This document shows, one piece after another, positions 1 through 5,544 of a DNA stretch of 7,843 nucleotides. Where the stretch lies: the NCBI GenBank assembly GCA_947631805.1, contig CANRNA010000078.1, positions 1 to 7,843 on the forward strand, written 5' to 3'. The stretch is from an uncultured Oscillospiraceae bacterium. Its GTDB lineage: Bacteria > Bacillota > Clostridia > Oscillospirales > Oscillospiraceae. Numbering within the stretch: position 1 is the first letter of the stretch; each line of letters starts with the position of its first letter. The translations under genes and the position numbers were made by a program. The notes under the pieces are model-generated. The model did not search any database, had not been told where the DNA came from, and was given only the letters and a program-made list of their open reading frames with translations.

Positions 1-1191
1 ACCACCCATATATGCGGGATGCTGGTGCGGTTTTTCAACGGCACCGCCGTGGGGGCCAGCGCCGTCATCAGCCAGGCCTTCGGGGCCAAGGACCCGGCCC
101 GGCTGCACAAGGCCATCCAGACCACCATGGCGCTGACGTTTCTCGCCTGCGTGCTGCTCACGGGGGTGGGCATGGCCGCCTCCGACTGGATGCTGGAGCG
201 GATGAGCACCCCGGAGGACGTGTTCGACCAGGCGAGCCTGTATCTGCACATCTACTTTGGGGGCATCTCAGGGCTGCTGGTGTACAACATGGGCAGCTCC
301 ATCCTCCGGGCCCTGGGGGACACCCGGCGGCCCACCATGTTTTTGCTGCTGTCCAGCGGGCTGAACGTGGTGCTGGATCTGGTGTTCGTGACCGTGTTCC
401 ACTGGGGCATCGCCGGGGTGGCCATTGCCACGGTGGCGGCCCAGTTCATCTCGGCGGTGCTGGTGGTGCGGGTGCTCATGGGCCTGCCGGAGGAGGGGTG
501 CGCCTTCGTCTGGCGGGACCTGGCCGTGGACCGGCGGCTGTCGGGAAAAATACTGAACGTGGGCCTGCCCGTGGGGCTGCAAATGGCCATCGTGGCCTTT
601 TCCAACGTGTTCGTGCAGGCCTATATCAACGCCTTTGACACCGCCTGCATCGCCGGGTGGGGCTGCTATACGAAGCTGGACCAGTACATGATGCTCCCCA
701 TCCAGAGCATGGGCCAGGCGGCCACCACCTTCGTGGCCCAGAACCTGGGGGCCGGGCGGCTGGACCGGGCGAAGAAGGGCACCTGGGTGGCCATGGGCAT
801 CTCCCTGGGGGTGTCGGCGGTGACGGCGGTGGTGCTGTGTCTGGGGGCCAGGCCGCTGGTGGAGCTGTTCATCCACGACGGGGAGACGGTGCGCTTCGGC
901 ACGCTGTTCATCCATCTGTGCACCCCCTTCGCCACCCTGTGCTGCTTCAACCAGGTCTTCTCCGGGGCCATGCGGGGCGCGGGGAAGAGCCGGGCCCCCA
1001 TGCTGCTGACGCTGTGCTCCCATGTGCTCATGCGCCAGATATATCTGGCCGTCATCAGCCGCCTGGTGCCGGGCAACGTGTATGTGATAGGCTTCGGCTA
1101 TCCCCTGGGGTGGATACTGTGCGCGGTGATCATCTCCCTGTGGTACCGGTTCAGCGGCTGGGACAGGGAGTACCGCCAGGCCGCTCCCTGA
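1..1191 (+). CDS. MATE-family efflux transporter, 5' end outside window
   Basis: This is an inner-membrane antiporter of the MATE (multidrug and toxic compound extrusion) family, which expels cationic drugs or metabolites using a sodium or proton gradient. The reading frame is open from base 1, so 396 residues are visible. Family members are about 440-460 residues, so roughly the first 50-60 are missing; the ATG at 19 is internal. Seen: a glycine-rich first-half segment (FFNGTAVGASAVISQAFGAKD), the ILRALGDTRRP loop motif (visible residues 101-111), its second-half counterpart FSGAMRGAGKSRAP (about 320-333), and VAQNLGAGR in the second half. These paired motifs reflect the internal two-fold repeat of MATE proteins. 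Many hydrophobic segments span the length, and the protein ends in a short charged tail. A terminator follows 24 bases after the stop. The substrate cannot be told from sequence. The family assignment is firm; a subfamily (NorM or DinF-like) is not assigned. Confidence 0.93.
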   Translation, partial: TTHICGMLVRFFNGTAVGASAVISQAFGAKDPARLHKAIQTTMALTFLACVLLTGVGMAASDWMLERMSTPEDVFDQASLYLHIYFGGISGLLVYNMGSSILRALGDTRRPTMFLLLSSGLNVVLDLVFVTVFHWGIAGVAIATVAAQFISAVLVVRVLMGLPEEGCAFVWRDLAVDRRLSGKILNVGLPVGLQMAIVAFSNVFVQAYINAFDTACIAGWGCYTKLDQYMMLPIQSMGQAATTFVAQNLGAGRLDRAKKGTWVAMGISLGVSAVTAVVLCLGARPLVELFIHDGETVRFGTLFIHLCTPFATLCCFNQVFSGAMRGAGKSRAPMLLTLCSHVLMRQIYLAVISRLVPGNVYVIGFGYPLGWILCAVIISLWYRFSGWDREYRQAAP

Positions 1192-1215
1192 CCCAAAAAG
1201 GAACAAAGAAAAGAC

Positions 1216-1242
1216 AAAGGGCCCGAAAAGGGCCCTTTTTTT
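1216..1242 (+). terminator. Intrinsic terminator of the MATE gene
   Basis: A nine-base-pair stem (AAAGGGCCC at 1216-1224, GGGCCCTTT at 1230-1238) with a five-base GAAAA loop runs into seven T residues (1236-1242). It lies 24 bases beyond the MATE stop codon. The opposite strand also carries a run of A before and T-rich sequence after the stem, so it may act in both directions. Confidence 0.92.
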
Positions 1243-1253
1243 GAAAAAATGCC

Positions 1254-1282
1254 TTGCGTGTCAGCAACTGACGCGCTATAAT
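1254..1282 (+). promoter_or_regulatory. Promoter for the leader RNA / LRR surface protein
   Basis: A perfect -10 box TATAAT (1277-1282) is spaced 17 bases from a -35 box TTGCGT (1254-1259; TTG is conserved, the rest is weak). Predicted transcription starts near 1289. It is the only good + strand promoter I can find between the MATE terminator and the LRR gene at 1568, so it probably serves either that gene through a leader of about 280 bases or a short RNA ending at 1486. Confidence 0.75.
1256..1276. promoter_or_regulatory. Palindrome filling the promoter spacer, possible operator
   Basis: GCGTGTCAG (1256-1264) and CTGACGCGC (1268-1276) form an inverted repeat with a CAA centre; eight of nine positions are complementary and one is a T/G mismatch. 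It overlaps the end of the -35 box and runs to the base before the -10 box. A dyad in this place is typical of a regulator-binding site; that role is inferred. On the minus strand the hairpin is followed, after six bases, by six T (1249 down to 1244), so it could instead be a weak terminator for a minus-strand transcript. Confidence 0.45.
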
Positions 1283-1388
1283 GAAGTCCGAAGCGATACC
1301 GAAGGCAGGACGTGAGGGATGGCAGTCCCCCACGCCCCTATGCAGGAGAATCACGGTCTCCCACACAGCAGAATTCTGCACCCAGCTC

Positions 1389-1417
1389 ATTATACCCGCT
1401 GTCTTTCTTTTTTACAA
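1389..1417 (-). promoter_or_regulatory. Minus-strand promoter facing the leader promoter
   Basis: Read on the minus strand, TTGTAA (1417-1412) lies 17 bases from a perfect TATAAT (1394-1389), with predicted initiation near 1382 and transcription towards the MATE gene. It shares an eight-base TATAATGA with the + promoter in inverted orientation (1277-1284 against 1387-1394). No minus-strand protein gene with family features follows, so the product would be an antisense RNA of about 140 bases. Match to consensus is good, but activity is unproven. Confidence 0.4.
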
Positions 1418-1451
1418 GTAGCGGTTTATGCACCTGTGTTGCAGCCTTCCT

Positions 1452-1486
1452 GCGGTGTAGGGTGAATTCCCTGCACCGCTTTTTGT
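1452..1486 (+). terminator. U-tailed hairpin upstream of the LRR gene (terminator or attenuator)
   Basis: GCGGTGTAGGG (1452-1462) pairs over all eleven positions, with one G-T wobble, to CCCTGCACCGC (1469-1479) around a TGAATT loop, and TTTTT follows (1480-1484). It lies 82 bases before the ATG of the LRR protein and has no gene immediately upstream. It would therefore either end a small RNA started near 1289 or regulate read-through into the LRR gene. Bases 1445-1456 can alternatively pair with 1298-1309. Confidence 0.8.
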
Positions 1487-1493
1487 ATCGCCT

Positions 1494-1536
1494 CGGCAGG
1501 AAAGCCCGCGGCGGGCGCCGCGGGCCGGTACTGCCG
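1494..1536 (+). other. GC-rich 5'-UTR hairpin before the LRR gene ribosome binding site
   Basis: CGGCAG (1494-1499) pairs with CTGCCG (1531-1536), and inside it GCCCGCGGC (1504-1512) pairs perfectly with GCCGCGGGC (1517-1525) around GGGC. No T tract follows, so it is not an intrinsic terminator. It ends 14 bases before the AAAGGA ribosome binding site (1551-1556), which sits 11 bases ahead of the ATG at 1568. It could shield the mRNA 5' end or influence translation. Confidence 0.6.
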
Positions 1537-1567
1537 GGCAGATAACAAAGAAAGGACTGGAAGCACC

Positions 1568-4500
1568 ATGAAAAGACGCGTTATCAGCCTGCTCCTGGTG
1601 TTGGTGATGGTCCTGGGCCTGGGGGCCCCGGTCATGGCCGACGAGGGGAGCGGGACAGCGGAGGCGGAGGCCTCTAACATCCAGGTGGAGGGCACCAACC
1701 AGATGGGCTCTCTCCTGGCGGACGAGATCGACAAGGCCAGAGCCGCCAGCGGCGGGGCGTACAATATCTCCGCCTTAACGGTGAGCGGCGCCACGGCCAC
1801 GGCGGAGCTGGTGACGGCGTCGGCGGCGGAGGTCGTGGTGGCGATATACGACGAGGCCACCGGGAAAATGACGGCCTCCGGCAACGGGACCGTGTCGGCC
1901 GGGGCGGAGAGCGTGAGCGTGGCGCTCACCGGGGACATACCGGCCTACTTCCTGGCGTCGGCCTATCTGCTGGACCCTGACGGCCACGAACCCCTGTGCC
2001 AGGAGTACACCACGGAGATGTACACCAGGGCCACACAGGACCTGGAAAACTCCACCACGGGGGACTATGACCCCGACCTGGTGGTGGACCTGGACGGCAA
2101 CCCCAACACCAACTTCCTTGTGTACAAGGCGGACATGGTGGTGGCGGAGGCAGGGGGCACGGCCAATGTGCTGACGGACAACGGCGACGGGACCTACACC
2201 GTCACCAATGCGAACAGCGCCTTCACCTCCCTGCAGCCGGGGGACGTGTTCTCCTATGAGTACAGCGACGGCAACGTGCTGCCGGTGATGGTGGCGTCTG
2301 TCACGGTGGATGGCTCCACAGTCACCGTCACGGAGAACCCGGACGCGGGTCTGCTGGACTTTTTTGACTATGTGAAAATTGAGGCCGGGACCGCGGAGCC
2401 GGAGGTCGATCAAGGTATCGAGACGGCGGCGCTCATTGATGACGACGAGACCGTGTCGCAGGACGTATCTATAAATTTTGAAAAGGATTTCGACGGCGTA
2501 AAGGTAACGATCGGCGGGAGCGTCGGCGAAAAAATACATGTCCGTGTGTATCTGAGCAGGGCGTCGCAGTATATTGAGTTTACGGCAAAGACTGCCATAA
2601 AAGCAACGCTCGAATTTTCCGGGAGCCTGCCAAATGAGCCTATCAAGCTTGCAGAGATATCGTTTCACCCGCTGCCCTGCTTAACAGTAGGGATAGAGCT
2701 TGACGCGGTCATCCGGGCGGATGCTGCGATAAAGGCCGAGCTTTCGATCACGCAGACGAACGGCTTTGCCTATGACAATGGGACACAAGTCGATAAAAAC
2801 TCCGAGCCGAAGGTAGATCTCAAGGTCGAAATGGAGGGAAAGCTGTTTTTTGGCCTTTCCGTCAGTGGCTATGCGGCAGTACTGAAAGACCAGCTGAAGG
2901 CCGAGCTGACAGGGGAAGCGGGAATTGAGATAAAGGGGACCGTGGTGCTGTTTGACCCGAGCGCGGGCGATGACGAGCTGCACGGCTGTGACAAATGCGT
3001 AGATGGCGATGCCAACTTCAAATGCTCTGTCAAGGCAAAGGTAAAGGCAAAGCTTTTGGTTTTCGACCTCGTTTCCGTCGAGTGGAAAATACTTGAATAT
3101 ACGAAAAAACTGGGCGACTTTTACTATTCCGTTGACCACTCAGAATTCGGATGGGGCGAGTGCCCGCACATCAGCTATAAGGTGACGCTGACGGCGACGG
3201 ACAAGAGCGGCGCGCCGGTGTCCGGCGCGACCGTGGAGGGAACGGAGCTGAAGGAAGCCCCTGTGACGGGGGAGGACGGCACAGTAGTGTTCTATCTGCC
3301 CAGCGGCACGTATGAGCTTGTTGTGATGTGCGGCGACCAGTCGGCAAAGGTGACGCTGGAGATTTTTGATGTGAGCCGGACGGTGGAGCTCGTCTTGGCA
3401 GGAGCCGACGAGCCTGTCTCTACGCCCGCGCCGGGGCCGGAGATACCTGCCGACGCCGTTGCCTCCGGCGACTGCGGGGACCAGGGCGACAACGTGAAGT
3501 GGTGGCTGACAAGTGACGGAACGCTTACCATCGCCGGGACGGGGGAAATGGCGGATTATGGTACGGTCGATCCGGCCGCGCCTGCCAGCGCCATTCCATG
3601 GCATGACAATAGCGACGCCATTAAAAAGGTCGTCGTGAATAAGGGCGTGACCTACATCGGGTCAGAAGCTTTTTTTGGCTGCGCGAACTTGACAGACGTG
3701 ACCCTCTCTGAAGGCGTGACCAGCATCAGTAACGGTGCTTTTTCGGAATGCGACAGCCTGACGAGCGTGACCATCCCTGGGAGCGTGACCAGCATCAGAG
3801 GCATGGCATTTTATAACTGCGACAGCTTAACTGATGTTATTATCCCCGAAGGCGTGACCAGCATAGGCGACAACGCCTTTGGCGGCTGCATCAGCCTGGC
3901 GAGCGTGACTATCCCCGGAAGCGTGACCAGCATCAACGGCTGGACATTTTCCAGCTGCCGCAGTCTGACGAGTGTGACCATTTCCGAGGGCGTGACCAGC
4001 ATAGGCGACTTTGCCTTTTGGAGCTGCAGCGGCTTGACGAGCGTGAGCATCCCCAAGAGCGTGACAAGCATCGGTAGCAACGCCTTTAACGGGTGCAATA
4101 GATTAACAGAAGTGACTATCCCCGAGGGCGTGACTAGTATCAGCGACAGTACCTTTTCTGGCTGCAGTGGCCTGACGAGCGTGAGCATTTCCGGGAGCGT
4201 GACCAGCATCGGCGACTGGGCTTTTTGCAACTGCTGGAGATTGACAGAAGTAACCATCCCCGTGGGCGTGACATACATAGGCGACAGCGCCTTTGGCGGC
4301 TGCATCGGCCTGACGAAGGTGAACTACGACGGGGACAGAGACAGCTGGAACGCCATCAGCATAGGCTCTGGCAATGACGCCCTGATAGACGCCTACAACG
4401 GGGCCCAGGCGACTGCCATTGACGCCGACACCCTCCTGGAGGTCGCGGATACCCCCGCGCCTGAAGTCACGGAAAGTCCCGAGCCTGTGGTGACGGAGAG

Positions 4501-5413
4501 CCCGGAGCCGGTAGTGACAGAGACCCCTGAACCCGTAGTGACCGAGAGCCCCGAACCCGTGGTGACGGAGAGCCCCGCGCCCACGGAGGAGCCCCAGGGC
4601 GCCATAGACGGAACACCGGCGGTCATCGACCTGCTGGCGGCCCACAGCCCCGCCTCCACCGGGGAGAACACCGCCCTGTTCACCGGCCTTGTGCCCGGCG
4701 CGGAATATGTCTTCGCGGCGATGGCGGACCTGGGGGCGGCGGACCTGCTGGGGGCGGACAACCTGCTGTACATCTGCCAGATGGCGGCGGACAGCGCCGG
4801 ACGCCTGGCCGTTGCCTACGTGCCCCGTGGGAGCGGCGGCGTCACCAGGGCCTACGGCCCCGAGGCGGAGCAGTCCCCGCCCTCCGAGCGGCCCACTCCC
4901 CCGGAAACGCCCGCGCCCACGGCGACCCCTGTGCCCACGGCCACGCCCGCGCCCACCCCGGAGCCGACGCCCACCCCCACCCCGGCGCCCCAGGGCTACA
5001 CCGGCTGGCGGGAGGTGAGCGGCAAGTGGTATTACTACGCGAATGACGAGCTGGTCGGCGGCTGGATAGAGGACAAGGGCGAGCGGTACTACTTAGACCC
5101 GGTCACCTACGTCCTGAAAGCGGGCTGGCAGCTGATAGACGGGGACTGGTACTACCTCAACACCCGCCACGACGGCACCTACGGCGCGGTGTGCCACGGG
5201 TGGATATGGAGCCTTGGCTTCTGGTACTACACCGGCCCGGATGGGGTGATGCTCACGGGGCTGAAGGAGATAGAGGGGGACCTCTATTACCTGCTGCCCG
5301 CCGGGGTGAAGGCCGGGGCCGTCCAGTCCGGCTGGCGTCTGCTGGACGGGACCTGGTACTGGTTCCACAACATTCACGACGGCAATTACGGCATCTGCAC
5401 CTGGCACGGCTGA
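1568..5413 (+). CDS. Secreted multidomain BspA-type leucine-rich-repeat surface protein with cell-wall-binding repeats
   Basis: A 1281-residue exported protein. Residues 1-24 are a classical signal peptide (KRR, hydrophobic core, cleavage after VMA). About 25-278 is a beta-rich, acidic region with a YTVTNANSAFTSLQPGDVF stretch. About 279-536 is a module of alternating beta strands ending in GWGECPH, encoded by AT-richer DNA than its flanks. About 537-612 resembles a carboxypeptidase-regulatory/Ig-like domain (DKSGAPVSGATVEG). About 630-692 is the SGDCGD...TLTIAGTGEM lead-in common before LRR_5 repeats. Residues 693-922 are ten 23-residue repeats of the pattern GVTSIGxxAFxxCxxLTxVTIP. Then come a Glu-Pro-Val repeat (962-1010), a small beta domain (about 1011-1101), a Pro-Thr linker (1103-1141) and six aromatic cell-wall-binding repeats (1144-1281). 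There is no LPXTG motif, so attachment is probably non-covalent through the C-terminal repeats. BspA relatives act in adhesion to host proteins or other bacteria; the ligand here is unknown. The start is supported by the signal peptide and the AAAGGA site. The gene is monocistronic, bounded by hairpins at 1452 and 5434. Confidence 0.92.
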   Translation: MKRRVISLLLVLVMVLGLGAPVMADEGSGTAEAEASNIQVEGTNQMGSLLADEIDKARAASGGAYNISALTVSGATATAELVTASAAEVVVAIYDEATGKMTASGNGTVSAGAESVSVALTGDIPAYFLASAYLLDPDGHEPLCQEYTTEMYTRATQDLENSTTGDYDPDLVVDLDGNPNTNFLVYKADMVVAEAGGTANVLTDNGDGTYTVTNANSAFTSLQPGDVFSYEYSDGNVLPVMVASVTVDGSTVTVTENPDAGLLDFFDYVKIEAGTAEPEVDQGIETAALIDDDETVSQDVSINFEKDFDGVKVTIGGSVGEKIHVRVYLSRASQYIEFTAKTAIKATLEFSGSLPNEPIKLAEISFHPLPCLTVGIELDAVIRADAAIKAELSITQTNGFAYDNGTQVDKNSEPKVDLKVEMEGKLFFGLSVSGYAAVLKDQLKAELTGEAGIEIKGTVVLFDPSAGDDELHGCDKCVDGDANFKCSVKAKVKAKLLVFDLVSVEWKILEYTKKLGDFYYSVDHSEFGWGECPHISYKVTLTATDKSGAPVSGATVEGTELKEAPVTGEDGTVVFYLPSGTYELVVMCGDQSAKVTLEIFDVSRTVELVLAGADEPVSTPAPGPEIPADAVASGDCGDQGDNVKWWLTSDGTLTIAGTGEMADYGTVDPAAPASAIPWHDNSDAIKKVVVNKGVTYIGSEAFFGCANLTDVTLSEGVTSISNGAFSECDSLTSVTIPGSVTSIRGMAFYNCDSLTDVIIPEGVTSIGDNAFGGCISLASVTIPGSVTSINGWTFSSCRSLTSVTISEGVTSIGDFAFWSCSGLTSVSIPKSVTSIGSNAFNGCNRLTEVTIPEGVTSISDSTFSGCSGLTSVSISGSVTSIGDWAFCNCWRLTEVTIPVGVTYIGDSAFGGCIGLTKVNYDGDRDSWNAISIGSGNDALIDAYNGAQATAIDADTLLEVADTPAPEVTESPEPVVTESPEPVVTETPEPVVTESPEPVVTESPAPTEEPQGAIDGTPAVIDLLAAHSPASTGENTALFTGLVPGAEYVFAAMADLGAADLLGADNLLYICQMAADSAGRLAVAYVPRGSGGVTRAYGPEAEQSPPSERPTPPETPAPTATPVPTATPAPTPEPTPTPTPAPQGYTGWREVSGKWYYYANDELVGGWIEDKGERYYLDPVTYVLKAGWQLIDGDWYYLNTRHDGTYGAVCHGWIWSLGFWYYTGPDGVMLTGLKEIEGDLYYLLPAGVKAGAVQSGWRLLDGTWYWFHNIHDGNYGICTWHG
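2405..3180 (+). other. AT-richer coding island inside the LRR protein gene
   Basis: Codons in this interval use AAA, ATA, TTT, TTG and AAT far more than the flanks. Counted lines give about 45% GC (2461-2520) and 52% (2581-2640, 2821-2880), against about 72% at 1861-1920 and about 70% just after 3181. The edges match the domain borders near residues 279 and 537. This suggests that one module was acquired or exchanged by recombination from a lower-GC relative. Confidence 0.65.
3644..4333 (+). repeat. Ten BspA-type LRR_5 repeats (10 x 69 bp)
   Basis: Residues 693-922 divide into exactly ten 23-residue units without any insertion or deletion. Each has Val-Thr at 2-3, Ile at 5, Phe at 10, Cys at 13, Leu at 16 and Val at 19. 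The Cys is present in all ten, giving an inner ladder, and unit 9 has an extra Cys (FCNC). Units alternate between a start of GVTSI following Glu and a start of SVTSI following Gly, so the true period is 46 residues (138 bp). The first and last units use GVTYI as caps. The last runs into NYDGDRDSWNAI, a common exit sequence for this fold. Confidence 0.93.
4451..4597 (+). repeat. Octapeptide repeat (TESPEPVV), 24-bp period
   Basis: Residues 962-1010 repeat an eight-residue unit TESPEPVV about five times with small changes (first copy EVTESPEP, one copy TETPEPVV, last copy TESPAPTE). It is an extended, acidic, proline-rich spacer between the LRR domain and the next beta domain. Copies differ at synonymous positions (CCC/CCG, GAG/GAA, GTG/GTA), so the array is not a fresh duplication. 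Confidence 0.88.
4874..4990 (+). repeat. Pro-Thr-rich linker repeat
   Basis: Residues 1103-1141 are almost entirely Pro, Thr, Ala and Glu (TPAPTATPVPTATPAPTPEP and similar). This low-complexity linker typically spans the peptidoglycan between an exposed domain and wall-binding repeats. Short CCC-ACG-like runs make it prone to slippage and assembly error. Confidence 0.85.
4997..5410 (+). repeat. Six C-terminal cell-wall-binding (choline-binding-like) repeats
   Basis: Residues 1144-1281 contain six degenerate units with the GW...GxWYY pattern: TGWREVSGKWYYY, GGWIEDKGERYYL, GWQLIDGDWYYL, GWIWSLGFWYYT, GLKEIEGDLYYL and GWRLLDGTWYWF. Known repeats of this family (CW_binding_1) bind choline or other wall polymers through aromatic clefts formed by neighbouring units. 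Units 3 and 6 share an added HDG-Y-G insertion (HDGTYGAVCHG, HDGNYGICTWHG), which suggests a three-unit duplication. The ligand of this protein is unknown. Confidence 0.85.
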
Positions 5414-5433
5414 GGCCGGACGGAAAAATAGGG

Positions 5434-5463
5434 GCCGGAGGCGGTTTCCGCCTCCGGCTTTTT
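5434..5463 (+). terminator. Intrinsic terminator of the LRR protein gene
   Basis: A perfect eleven-base-pair stem (5434-5444 with 5448-5458) with a TTT loop is followed by TTTTT (5459-5463). It starts 20 bases after the stop codon. Confidence 0.95.
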
Positions 5464-5475
5464 GCGCCCTGGTGG

Positions 5476-5504
5476 TTGCAATCGGCCATGAGCCGTGATA
5501 CAAT
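5476..5504 (+). promoter_or_regulatory. typA promoter with extended -10
   Basis: TTGCAA (5476-5481), a 17-base spacer and TACAAT (5499-5504), preceded by TG at 5496-5497 as an extended -10 element. Predicted start is near 5511, giving a leader of only about 34 bases. An inverted repeat ACACA-CT-TGTGT (5505-5516) sits at the start site and could be an operator, but it is short. Confidence 0.82.
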
Positions 5505-5531
5505 ACACACTTGTGTCAGAAACTAAGTGAG

Positions 5532-5538
5532 AAGTGAG
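5532..5538 (+). promoter_or_regulatory. Ribosome binding site choosing the typA ATG
   Basis: AAGTGAG (5532-5538), a Shine-Dalgarno sequence with one change from AAGGAG-like cores, lies six bases before the ATG at 5545. The in-frame GTG at 5527 lies only about 16 bases after the predicted transcription start and would add MRSELI, which TypA proteins lack. The ATG is therefore preferred. Confidence 0.6.
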
Positions 5539-5544
5539 CTTATC

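Larger units (their letters stand above)
1289..1486 (+). ncRNA. Candidate structured leader or small RNA (unrecognised family)
   Basis: The interval runs from the predicted start after the TATAAT box to the U-tail of the hairpin at 1452-1486, about 198 bases. Hand folding gives a closing helix of 1298-1309 with 1445-1456 (10 of 12 positions pair), a hairpin CGTGAGGGA/TCCCCCACG (1311-1319 with 1326-1334, one mismatch), a hairpin GGAGA/TCTCC (1345-1349 with 1357-1361), a helix ACACAG/CTGTGT (1363-1368 with 1434-1439), the palindrome GCAGAATTCTGC (1368-1379), and a helix CCGCT/AGCGG (1396-1400 with 1420-1424) extended by ATA/TAT. The closing helix uses bases that also form the 5' arm of the terminator, an arrangement seen in attenuators and riboswitches. 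I do not recognise 6S, SRP, tmRNA, RNase P, T-box or a common riboswitch. No convincing ORF lies within. Ends are predicted, and the fold was made by eye without energies. Confidence 0.45.

Noticed and set aside
1151..1390. A 79-codon minus-strand open frame overlapping the facing promoter
   Set aside because: Its ATG overlaps the minus-strand -10 region, so its start would lie at or before the predicted transcript start. It also crosses the MATE terminator and has no recognisable motif.
1401..1412. T-rich run after a CAGC/GCTG pair (1384-1401) as an extra terminator
   Set aside because: The stem is only four base pairs with an ten-base loop and the T run is interrupted by C. It is too weak; the AT-rich run is better explained as the spacer of the minus-strand promoter.
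1312..1545. A 77-codon + strand open frame in the leader region
   Set aside because: No convincing ribosome binding site, skewed composition, and it crosses the terminator hairpin and the GC hairpin. An RNA explanation fits better.
1775..2668. A 297-codon minus-strand open frame within the LRR gene
   Set aside because: Low-complexity Arg/His/Val-rich translation without a family motif, fully overlapped by a coding frame with signal peptide and domains. It is an antisense artefact.
4451..4597. The 24-bp repeats as a CRISPR-like or regulatory array
   Set aside because: They are in frame, lack spacers, and encode a proline-rich octapeptide linker with synonymous drift.
5527..5544. GTG at 5527 as the typA start
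   Set aside because: It would add six residues not found in TypA proteins and leaves only about 16 bases of leader. The ATG at 5545 has a better-placed ribosome binding site and gives the family N-terminus.
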